Source of the DNA: Macrocybe gigantea | Taxonomy: Eukaryota > Basidiomycota > Agaricomycetes > Agaricales > Callistosporiaceae | Length of the DNA stretch: 64,000 nucleotides | Direction of reading: 5' to 3' | NCBI GenBank assembly: GCA_011319805.1 | Contig: SJRY01000234.1 | Span: 372,001 to 436,000, forward strand | Part shown: positions 10,929 through 20,923 of the stretch, piece by piece | How the letters are laid out: each line of letters opens with the position of its first letter | Position numbering within the stretch: the stretch's first letter is position 1 | The notes under the pieces: model-generated | Databases searched by the model: none | Told to the model about the DNA's origin: nothing | Seen by the model: only the letters and a program-made list of their open reading frames with translations | Translations under genes and position numbers: made by a program

Positions 10929-13900
10929 TCATGAAGCCCTTAAGGGTTTCTCGATCAGCTTTTCCACCTCGGCAGCTACCTCCTCTGACGTGCTCCGCAA
11001 GGTCAAACGACATAGCTTTGAAAAGTTTGAAGTCAGCGCAGAAGCATAGAAGACAGCGGCGAGGAATACCTTGGCTTCACGATTTGGCTCTAATCGAAGA
11101 AGACATCCAACCTTGCCGTCAATTGACATATGAAGAACGCCAGCGGCAACAAGGTTATTCGGATTCGGATCGATGTCGCCGAGTATGTTCAGTCGGTGAC
11201 CGGACACAGCCATACGGTGCTTCTCAAGATCGAGTTGGCCGGAGCCAGTGAGGTTGATCGGGAAGATTGTCTGGACCTCACGAGGCGGACCACCTATCAG
11301 TCTCCACGTTCGAAGAAGTCGTTCTGGTCTAGCTTGACATGCTCGAAGAATTTGGTGATCACGATGGGTAGGCGGACTGATATTGTTGCAGGGAGCCTGT
11401 GAGGTACGAAACGGTCAAGACAGGTGGCACAGTAAACATCTTTTTGCATTCAATATGCAACAATTGCTGTGTCTGTGTACGCGGGCTTATTGTAGTAAGT
11501 GGCATCTTGGCGAAGGTGACGGAAAGGGCTTCGGGAGCGTCAATGTGAATCGAGGTAGTGAATGACGTGAGAGGGACAGATATCTTATTTCCGAGGTAGA
11601 CTGCCATTTGACCAATATGACCTTGATATCGAGATTTGATTCCGATTTGGACCTGGTCATCCTCGTATAAAACACCTTCTGCGGAGTATGTGAGTTTTTC
11701 GAACCAACGATCGACATTAGGATCGAGGGTAAGTCGTGGTGACTTTCCCGTGTGCTGTGTGGTTATGGAGTCTTTCGAGATTTCGGAGGAAGCTGATAGA
11801 TCCAGGCCTGCGAGGGACTGTATGATGTTCTGCGGTTCAGTCGGTTTTGTCACACTTGGGCGATCCTCGACTTTCTTCTTTGCGAACTCTCGTTCCAAGT
11901 TCGCCTCTTTCCCACCATGAATCCAGGTTCGCTTGTCTTCTGTGTGCTCGTTCTTCAGGTTAAGCCTGCCGAGCAGAGCACTCAGACGAGGCGGGAACGG
12001 AGGCATCTCTTCGCAGACATTCTGCAGGAGTTCGTCGTCATCAAGTCTTGATGCAAGGGTATAGAACTCGCATGCTCGCTGCTGAAGCTCAGCGTCAGAA
12101 CATGACGGTATCGTTCGAAGATGTTGACAAGCTGCGGTTTGATCTCTGGGAAGACATTGACCCACTTGATGTACGTAGAGAGGAGAAGAGCACGAGTGGA
12201 CGCGACGCAAAATTGGGACTTTAGAGTGTAACACTTGAAACTGCTCCATGGGGCTGTATCCAGGCTCGTTCGCGATGAGGTGACCATACTCTCCGAGGAT
12301 GTAGCCTAATTACGCAGGTTAACCATAGAATCCATAATAATGCCAGATGTACCTCCGACTTTGACTAGACTCTCGTGCGTTGACGGTGCCTTGAGATGTT
12401 CAAACACCACTTTAGCAGCGTATGTTTGCAAATCCTCCGTGTTCGTGACGATCTGCACGACCCGGTACCAAACTTCGTCACCAACATGATCTCCGGCCGC
12501 ACTGATCAGCTGCAGGATCGTGTCCACATACCACCGGTAGGAATTGGCATATTTCTCTGTGAGAATGGCAATTTTGAGAACCATTTCCTCGCGAAGGGCG
12601 TAATCGGCAACTCTGAGATAGCGTAGTAGTTCTCCCACAATAAGTTCCGAGTTATCTGTATCACACATGCTATAAAGCAGATCCAGGGCACGCCGCCGGA
12701 CGGAAATGTCTTTATCTCGAAGAGAAAGGATGATTGTGCTTTGGTGGCGCTTGATGGGATCGAGGGAATCTGCCCGGGCCGCTAAATGAGCCATGGTATC
12801 GAGTCCAAGATACCGCACATTTGTTTCCCTCGAAGAAATGAATCGTGCAAGGAGCACTGCAGCCGTACTGACGAGGGGAGACTTGGTATCCAAATGTATA
12901 GCAAGACTGATTGCTTCAAAGAGTACGGCATGTTGGGCGTTATTATGCTGAACATTTCGAGACGGCTCGGCGCTATTATTCATGATCGTTTGCAACACCT
13001 GGTGTAAAACAGACCGTATGGTGGGGTCCTCTACAACTCGTTAGACCAAGAAAACATTTGGACGCGGAAGAAGTCACTCACCTGAAGGCGGATAGTACTG
13101 GAGCAATCGAAGCAGTTTGACCTGAAGCCACGGCGATGGTACTTTGTAGTATGCATAAGCAGCAGAATACTCGTGCTCGATCACCAGCTAAAGGGCTAGA
13201 TGAATACAAAGTACAATCGAGTTCTCTAGAACAGACAAACCCGGCTAAGACGATCGACGGCCTTGGTGTAACACACAACGTATGAATCTAGATGATCTTG
13301 CGCCAAGGCCATTACTAGACTCGTAACACATATGACGACGCCCTCAACATCAAGTTAGTAAGGTAGGACCAGAGACCATTCGCAAGATAACTTACTAGAT
13401 CTGGATCATCCATTAAGGACACGATGCGCAGTGCCCACTCCGCTGCGGGAATAACTTCTGGATGTTTACGATATAGGCGAAGTAGCGTCAAAGCCGCTTT
13501 CTTCTTCACGAAAGTCTGAGATGTCCTAAAGGCAAATCAATACTTGAGAAACTTGAACATAGACAAATCCGACGTACGGAGAAATGAGCAATCGGTGAAC
13601 ATCCTCCGCCAAAGCTTCAGCCATCTCCCGTCCACCAACGTTAGCAATGGCATGGAGAGCAAGGCAATTGTCCACTTCGTTATTCCCGTCCAAATCTTTA
13701 CGAATAGAGTTTACGACGAGCCGAAGGAAGTCTGAATTCTCATGCATGAGTAAAGTAACCGCCAGATATCCCTGCAAGAGTCAATTTCGCATTATTAAGG
13801 GCAAAGAATATGATATAGTCCGCACAATCTGCTTTTCACTATACTTCGAGCTGGATATTAGATTCACGGCCTCCATGTGCCCGATGTCAACCTTGTAGCC

Positions 13901-14248
13901 AAGTATGTAAGTGAAAATGATTTTGGCGACATATCTAGAGGACCATATGTCGAACATGAACAAAATGCCCTGAGTCTCGGAGAGCCTCACTTTTTTTTCT
14001 GGTACCCATCTAGATTCCCATCTATAGGAAGCGTCAGCGAGGACGGAGGGTCAGGACCTTATCAGAGATGTAAACCTTTAAACTTCTTCCGAATGTTCGC
14101 CATCTCCTTGTTAATCCGCTTCTCTTCCAGATCCCGCACTCGGGCCCCCCGAATGTCGGCGATAAACTGAGAGAATCGAGTCGACTCCAGTCCAAATGCA
14201 AGTCACGTAGAATCTTACCTGTGTGAGCCCTCGCATGCTAGTGGCCAT
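10929..14248 (-). CDS. APL3: AP-2 adaptor complex subunit alpha
   Basis: This is alpha-adaptin, the large subunit of the AP-2 clathrin adaptor that selects cargo at the plasma membrane. The start ATG at 14248 gives [10 protein letters not shown]. After an intron comes [19 protein letters not shown] and [11 protein letters not shown], the classic alpha-adaptin N-terminus. The helical trunk follows ([59 protein letters not shown]). A linker and the C-terminal appendage ([22 protein letters not shown]) end at a TCA-encoded stop at 10929-10931. About nine introns are present. Its stop lies only 47 bp from the RasGAP stop on the opposite strand, so the two transcripts probably overlap at their 3' ends. 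Confidence 0.97.
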
Positions 14249-14405
14249 GGTTGATGACGAGACATGAACTACTGACGCTCATTTCGTCGCTCAATTTAGG
14301 GCCCTGGAGGGGTCTTACGTAATGGCTAATGAAGTTATCAGGCTACATAGATAACAGTGAGCAGTCCTAGCGTCCGTCAAAATCTTCAGCAAACTCTGCT
14401 TGAAC

Positions 14406-15194
14406 TCAATGATTGTCAAGCCAATTCTTTGCAGCGGTTCGGATACCTTCGAGGTATCTCAATCGAATAGCAACAGATTTGGCACGACCCCAGTCCCGCT
14501 TTCCGATCAACAATTCCAGCTGCTTGACCGCTTCACTGATCTTCGCTGTAGAAAAGACCGGACATTAGCCCGCATAGGTCATCCAAGGTCGCAATCGCAC
14601 CGTCGTTTTCATCTTGAAGGACTTCTATCTCGCTGGGATTGGTCGCTTCGTCAACTGTTTCTCTTGCGTCCATAATTTCCGCCATGAATTCCATGTCGTC
14701 TAGCTGATCATGTTCCAAAACATGGCGACCATGCAACTCCAAAATATATTCAGCACGGGACAGAGGTTTTGAGAGCCTTTGGTATGCCTCATTCACGAGA
14801 GATGAAAGTCCTTGAGCAACTTCTTGTTTGTCCTTTTCGCAGATAAATTTACCTCGCGGAGTCTGAAAATGAGTGGACGCACAGAACCCCGGGATGCCCA
14901 TGTATCTGGATGGCATATGGCTTGAGCTTGGAGGAACGTATTCTTCAGTGCAGCGGCGTCAATCACAAAAGGATTTGGCTCGTGCGATAAACCAAAAACG
15001 TCATGATAGAGGGTATTGCGGGGTAAAGGCGCTATATACCAACAGGATGTACACGCTGGTAGTGCTGAAGGAAGAGGCCGCGAACACGAAGGACAGCGCC
15101 TCCGTGACACCGACGATAAGCTCGCGCTAGGACGCCTGGATGAACGGGCGAAATTGCGCAAGAGCACAGACGACCGCCAAACTGCAGACAGCAT
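14406..15194 (-). CDS. HSCB: HSCB/Jac1, J-type co-chaperone for mitochondrial Fe-S cluster assembly
   Basis: HscB/Jac1 delivers the Isu scaffold to the mitochondrial Hsp70 during iron-sulphur cluster transfer. Three exons were resolved. The first (15194 to 14883) carries an Arg/Ser-rich presequence (MLSAVWRSSVLLRNFARSS) and a C-x2-C...C-x2-C zinc motif (RRCPSCSRPL, PACTSCW) as in animal HSCB. It ends with the J-domain containing the HPD motif (CHPDTWASRGS). Intron 14833-14882 leads to QEVAQGLSSLVNEAYQRLS and the helical Isu-binding region. A second intron leads to KISEAVKQLELLIGKRDWG and the end (KNWLDNH). Saccharomyces Jac1 lacks the zinc motif, so this form is closer to the metazoan protein. 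Confidence 0.94.
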
Positions 15195-15294
15195 GATGAC
15201 TAACTCCGAGCTTGAATAATAATTTATAATTAGGATTATAATTATGTAATATTCTAGTCATCCTAGATGGGTTAACGGACAGGGGACTCCAGCA
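15195..15294. promoter_or_regulatory. Divergent promoter between HSCB and the DysF-protein gene
   Basis: This 100-bp spacer separates two start codons facing away from each other. It is strongly AT-rich (runs such as AATAATAATTTATAATTAGG), unlike its surroundings. It must contain at least part of both promoters. No specific factor site is proposed. Confidence 0.55.
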
Positions 15295-16596
15295 ATGGCG
15301 ACATCTCCTCCTCCCCTCCTAGCCACGTCCGCGGAGGACTATAGCGCCGCCGACCTTGCTCGCCAGCGTCTAAACTCAAAATCTGGTTTGTTCAGGTCGA
15401 TATCATTCCCGACCCTTAGTAGTCTGTTTTCAAAGCCGTTGAGCCAGTCGGGTGGGCGCGATGACGTACATGACACCGATGGGGACGGACAGTCGACGTG
15501 CTCAGACGGAATACGACTCGATTCATCCATTCTAAACAACGAAGATGAATTCAAGGACAAGTACGAATGGGCTGTTGTTTATGAGAACCAGCGAGGGTGT
15601 GGGTTTTCTTCATTCTTGTTACATTGTAACTGATCAACATACTGACAGTCTGACCATTTTCTCTATACCTTACTATTCGAGTCGGTCATTGCTACCGTGG
15701 GACCCATCGCCATTCACGATTCCTGGTGCACCCCCGAACGTTGGAGGCAGCCGCCGATAACATTAGCAAACTACCCTTTACCCGATGGTACATGGCAATG
15801 GGTCTCGAAGAGCTGGATGATCGACATGCGATCAGACCTGGGCGAGGTGCAGCATGACGGCTTCGAGTATAATTGGTTTTTCAGAAGACACAATTGGCGT
15901 TCGGAAGTTGGCACATGCAGCTTGGGAGGTTGGGTTCGCAGACGGCGTTGGGTAAGGCTAATGATGCGTCCCGCCAAGCACCATTTCGCCAGGATCGCGA
16001 ATGGGACGCCTAGGAGCATCGGCGTTCCTTTGTCTCTTTTAACCAGCCACTTTTCAGAAACTGTTGGTTCCGATACGTTGCGTGGCAGCCCCGCAATTTC
16101 TGCTATCCCCAGTCGCGGATCCATCGTATCGAGCCGAGTACATGAACGCGATTTATGGTCGACAGACGATGCGGACTATAATTGGTCATTATACCGCCTT
16201 CTGTTGAAGGAACTTAGCAGGGATGGTCAAAGACTCGATTTATGGCGGATCTGGGTCGGGCTTGACCAACCACAGCAAGCTCTGTTCGCCGACTTGCCAC
16301 CGTACATGACCGAAGCCCCGCCAAAGACACATGTTGTTCCCCTCCTTCGCAAATATGTAAGTCAAACTTTCGACGTGAATGCTGATCATTCCTGAAAAAG
16401 AAGTTGCTGAGATCAGGGTGACATGCTGCTGCGTTCGTTCGTCTATCCGCAATCAAGGGCGGACTTTCTGCGAATTCTTCGATCAGCTAGTCTAATAATG
16501 GAGTTAAATGTTGAACTGGGAATAGGTTACGGCGCGAGTGAAGTTGATTTTTGGAGCTACGTGAATGAACTGCCAGAGGTTGTCGGAAAGGCATGA
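15295..16596 (+). CDS. DysF-domain protein related to Pex23/Pex24-type peroxins and Spo73
   Basis: A fungal membrane-associated protein with the dysferlin-type DysF fold, shared by peroxisomal peroxins of the Pex23/24/30 group and Spo73. The diagnostic stretch is WQWVSKSWMIDMRSD, VQHDGFEYNWFFRRHNW and GGWVRRRRWVRLMMRPAK. Its DysFC partner lies at WSTDDADYNW to QRLDLWRIWVG. Introns are 15597-15648 and 16357-16416. The last exon ends DFWSYVNELPEVVGKA. After FTIPGAP the frame shifts at the CCCCC run (15731-15735): one extra C gives an uninterrupted protein of about 396 residues. Removing 15726-15766 as a 41-nt intron would also keep frame, but drops residues that look conserved. No clear transmembrane segment is visible, so an exact peroxisomal role is inference. 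Confidence 0.88.
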
Positions 16597-16666
16597 TTGG
16601 GCTTTTTCACGTGTCTGGTCGTTTATAATAATTTTGATACCCAAACGTCGTTGCTGTCGTCTCGCA

Positions 16667-18574
16667 ATGCATCCCTGGCTCAGCGCACGTCTGCGCTGCG
16701 CCAGAGATCCCGCTCATCCTCTGCAGGTCGCGCTCAGGACATACGCTCTTTCACTGTCTCTTTCCCTCGGCCCATCACTAATACCCGTCCTTACATCCCT
16801 TCTTGGTTCCAAACCCAAGCTTACAGCCAGCCAACGTGAGCTGAGGCGCGTTTTCCAGCGCGAACTCAGCATAAATGGTTTTGCATTCGCGATGACAGTT
16901 GCCGTTGGGGGTGGATCTGCTCTTGATCGATTACTTGGCCGACTCGGACGCGACCAAACCAGCACCAATGACTTGTCGAAACGAGACACGAGTGCCGCCC
17001 TTACCCCAGCTCAAAAGACATTCATTGCGAACATCGTATCTGCGACGTGTGCTTTCTTCTTGTTGCATGCCAACAGGAACGGTCCAAAGCACGTAAGACG
17101 TAGGCTGGACACGACCGCTCGGCCCTCTCCAACTCTCGACCTCACGTTGCTTTTTCTCGTGCGAGCGTTAGATGTGTTCTTCCAGTATTTCCTCTGGACG
17201 AAAGTGGAACATCATCGGTCGCCGTCCAGGGAGTTGAACATGGCTTCAGCGGTGCATGTGGACCCTAATGAAGACAAGGTCCTCTTGAAAAAGTTGAAGC
17301 TGTTGACCATGCGGTCGGATGCAGTCCTCTTTTGGATCTGCAGTGCCAGGTGCGGTGTGGAACAACACTCGTCACTTTATTTTCGCCTCAAGGAATCATT
17401 GCAATCAGGATCATGTGGTGCTTTTTCTATCAACCAGAAAGGTATTCTTCTGTTCTATATACATGTCCGCTCCAAAAACACCTATAACAGACTGCCGCGC
17501 TCCTACGTTAAATGGATTGCTACCCTGGCAAACGTAGACGGGCGTATACTCCATACCTTGAGACTTCTCCGAGAGCGAAAGTGGTCATACAGAGCTGGCT
17601 CGCCGACTCACAGTGATGTCCTCGTCACACTTGCAATGGATCTCGGACGTGATGCCCATTGGGGACACCCGAGTTATGTACCAGCCTACGGCGGCCGAAG
17701 TGCGGATGTGGCCTGGAAACATCTTGGAGTAACGAATCGACCTGGAGTCGGGGGTCTTCCCTGCGAGTTGATACATGGCAAAACAGGATCAAGTCTGGGC
17801 CTGTCAAGCAGCTGTACGGCTAATACCTTGATACGAGGCTCGAAAGCCTTCGTAGAAGCTATCATCATCTATCTTCCGGCAAGTCGGACTCTGTGATCTG
17901 TTAGGTAACCCCTGACCCTGGTGTCATCAGGTCCATTTCCTCCCTGTTTTGCTGTCTGGTAGAAGGAAGTCGCTCAGTACGCACCGATTATTGGCAACCG
18001 CTTTCGGAGCCTTTCGCAGCGCAACATTTTTGTCCAGCTTTATTGCACTCTATTGGTATGCGGTCTGCGCCACGCGTACCTTCTTTCTTGCGTCCGCTTT
18101 TCCTTTTATTTCGCATGATTTTTGGGACGGGCCATATGGGTGCATATTGGCTGGATCTTTGGCCTGTGGGAGTAGCATTTGGATAGAAAGTGGGCGACGG
18201 CGTGGAGAAATGGCATTGTATGTCCTACCTCGGGCAATTAGGACTCTTATACCCGAGATTTGGGTTCAACGAGGCAGCAAGAAAAGCCGTTTTGTTGAGC
18301 GGTAGATACGATTCTTCCTTCTGCTTCGCCTTTCTTGACTCACACATTTGAACTCGACAGGCTGTTGTTTGTCCTATCATTCTCGATGCTGGTGACAGCT
18401 GCCCTACATAGACCCAAGACCTTGCGTGGTCTCTCTCGTTGGACACTCCGATTTATCATGAACGGATCCGGCGCTAAGCGTCGACGAAACAAATTACCCA
18501 GCATTACTACCTCCGACTCCATATACGGACAAACCCAAAATGGAACATCCCTTCACACAAATCACGCTACTTAG
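16667..18574 (+). CDS. TMEM135-like multi-pass membrane protein
   Basis: This multi-pass protein resembles TMEM135, linked in animals to peroxisomes, mitochondria and lipid balance. Supporting segments are LRTYALSLSLSLGPSLIP, a Gly-rich hydrophobic helix, LPRSYVKWIATLANVD, a Cys-containing loop (GGLPCELIHG, SSCTANTLIRG), SHDFWDGPYGCILAGSL and a last segment LLFVLSFSMLVTAALH followed by TLRGLSRWTLRFIMNG. Introns: 17350-17408, 17442-17490, 17879-17930 and 18302-18360. The third begins GCAAGT, a GC-AG intron, which keeps IYLP joined to VHFLPVLL. An in-frame ATG at 16565 overlaps the upstream gene, so 16667 (MHPWLSARL) is preferred. It lies 70 bp behind the DysF gene in the same direction. Confidence 0.87.
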
Positions 18575-18636
18575 TCTTTCATGAGTTGTACCCTGGTATC
18601 TTTCGCATATATACAGCCATGACAAGGACACGCGCA

Positions 18637-20053
18637 TTACGCTGTCCACAGGTGAAGAGTGTGATCATAGAACGAGCAGCTTCCGACGAGCGATTCCCCA
18701 CCCGGTAATACCCCAAATGACCAATCAATGCCATACGCCAATGATTGGTGAGAGTCAAATCGTTTTGTTGTTTGTGCTGGCGCCTCGTCCGAGTTGAATC
18801 TGATAACCTTGAAACCATCGTGCATACAAGCTACAGCAAGGTCATCCTTCCGTGTTGACGATGGATGCCACTTGACCCGCCACGCTCCACCTCCTACGTC
18901 GGTGACCGAAAGTGGCGCCAGTGGCTTTCTCGTGTCATACAGCGTCACCCTGTTGCTGTAGCTGAAACAAAGGTCATGCTGGACCGTATACGTTGATCAT
19001 GAAATGGCTGACCTTCCGACAGCGATAACATGATCTCGAAAAGGATGGCTTTGAACTGATGTTACACCTGCGTCAAACCTTAATGCCAGATGGTGAGCCG
19101 AATGCGCTCCCCTGAAATCGACCTTTACCGACTTTTTATTGCTGAAAAGAGGACGCTCAAATCCTTCTCTAATATCCCATGCCTTTAGTGTAAGATCGTC
19201 TCCGCCTTTTCAAAGGTAAGCAGCCGATCAGGTCAAGAACGTGACAGAATACCAGAATAAAGAACGCTCGTGTCTCCATAATCCCAAGCAGCCACCCAAC
19301 ACTCATAATCGTGGCAACGCCACGATTTTGACATGACCATCGAATGACCATTACCTGGCTGAAGCAAACACACATGGCCATTTGAAAGGGACACGACAAG
19401 GTTGCTCGGGGCACTGGAAATGCTGTAGATATCTTGAAGCAGATTCTGCCGTCAAGCTCTCACCTGCTCGATACCCTTCGGTTCGCCCAGTCCAACGAAA
19501 GGCACAAGATATGGTCATCCGCGCAACGTGTATTGCTTTTGGGAGTCATGTGTCGCTGCACCCCTTTGGTCAGTAGCATGTCCTTTCGGCCTTCGGGAAG
19601 GACCAACATTTGTAAAATCCCACTCGAAGAGCGAGATAGACCCCTCTGAGTCTGCTACAGCCAATATTGGTGAGGTGGAGGGAGACCTGTGACACCTTGC
19701 AAGTGCCTCTTTCAGCTCTGAGCTAAATAGGTGGTCTTGCAGAACGGACCGACCATTTCATGTCAGGGATGGCAGGAAGGTCAATCTGTTGTAGAATCCG
19801 ACTGACGAAGTGCTGAATAAATGTCTAAAGCATGCGTGAAATTAACAAACAGGCTCGGCTCCTGGCTCGCAACATGTGGGTCTGTCTCAAAAACCAAACA
19901 ACGGCCGACCCTATGTTGTCTCTTCGAATTTGTTTGTTGGTGACCATTGGCAGGGTTGAGCTTGTAAGTTCCGCAAGCAAATATCGTGGATGCTTCTGGA
20001 TGTGGACAGAATTCGATCGAGTCTGCAGGAAACGCTGTGTCAAAGCCAGGCAT
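18637..20053 (-). CDS. DPH7: DPH7, diphthine methyltransferase (WD40 protein of the diphthamide pathway)
   Basis: DPH7 (WDR85) is the WD-repeat enzyme that demethylates diphthine methyl ester on elongation factor 2, the step before final amidation to diphthamide. The N-terminus MPGFDTAFPADSIEFCPHP followed by FACGTYKL is typical, with the opening blade reading FDT...DSIEFCPHP. The C-terminal half has TLYDTRKPLAPLSV and GGGAWRVKWHPS, both family hallmarks, then LAVACMHDGFKVIRF and the end HTLHLWTA. The ATG at 20053 is the obvious start. Several short introns lie between; the middle blades were not fully resolved. It is convergent with the TMEM135-like gene, with 62 bp between stops. Confidence 0.93.
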
Positions 20054-20171
20054 GGTTGTGGAGGAGGTAGTTCCATAACCTTGTTATCTTATCTGCTTCC
20101 ATGTACACGTGTTCTGTGCCACGTGCCGAATTTGAAACGCCTGGTCAACTGCTGTTTCTCTGCGTCGCAAC

Positions 20172-20858
20172 ATGGATTTTGTGCAAGGCTTAGATCCTGC
20201 AAAACTCATACTCGCGGGGACGGTATGATCATCTTGAAAGCATCTCCGCATCTTCTAACCCTAGCAATAGGCCCTTTCATTTGTCACCTCTCCTTTTACG
20301 TGCCCACCATATAATTTGCCCATTTTTTTGTTCGGCACCTATGCACAAGAAAACGCGGATGCTATCCAGTCCTTGCAATTGGTAATGCTATCAGCTTGTC
20401 TTTGAGTTCCACTAAGTTTTCAGCGTAGTTTGCTGGTATACTTGGAGGTTCAGCTGTCTTTGACATCATATGGATGGCCAAGCATCCCGAACAGGGTGGC
20501 TTAACACGGTTATTGACCATCATACTCCTCGTTTTCAAGGTAAGCCTATGCGTTTGTCACCACCGTCGTCACTGAAATGTTGCATTCAGCTACCCATCTT
20601 CCTGAGCCTTGGTAGCACTGTCCGCCAACGCGGAGCTTTAGGACTAGGTTCTTCTGATGCCAATGGCGCAGCCAGTTCGTCACCTCATATTGTCACCACA
20701 TCTTTTCCTCATATCTTTCTAAAGCACTCTGGACGATGCCCGGCGGCTTCACCTCAAATGAGCGAGAGGGCTATCAAAGTGTGGAGGAAAGTACTACAAA
20801 CGCATCTGCGCCACCGCAAAACAGTCGCCCGCCTCCTGCTCCATTTCAAGCCGTGTAA
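20172..20858 (+). CDS. Small multi-pass membrane protein of unknown function (163 residues)
   Basis: This gene is built from five exons that are too short to stand out alone but splice cleanly: 20172-20222, 20271-20381, 20429-20539, 20590-20674 and 20725-20858. All introns are 47-50 nt with GT-AG ends and correct phase. The protein starts MDFVQGLDPAKLILAGT. It has three hydrophobic segments: SPFTCPPYNLPIFLFGTYAQ, QLFAGILGGSAVFDIIWMAK and LLTIILLVFKLPIFLSLGS. A soluble tail follows (LWTMPGGFTSNEREGYQSVE) with a Pro-rich end. The layout suggests a small ER or vacuole membrane protein, but I do not recognise a named family. The stop is 65 bp from the REV3 stop (convergent). Confidence 0.82.
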
Positions 20859-20923
20859 AGTTATTAAGCAAGAGTTTCAACTCCCTAAGTACAATTGGTC
20901 ATCTGCCGATCTAGGTATTATTG

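Noticed and set aside
16565..16666. Upstream in-frame ATG of the TMEM135-like gene
   Set aside because: It overlaps the end of the DysF gene, and the extra residues do not look like the family N-terminus.
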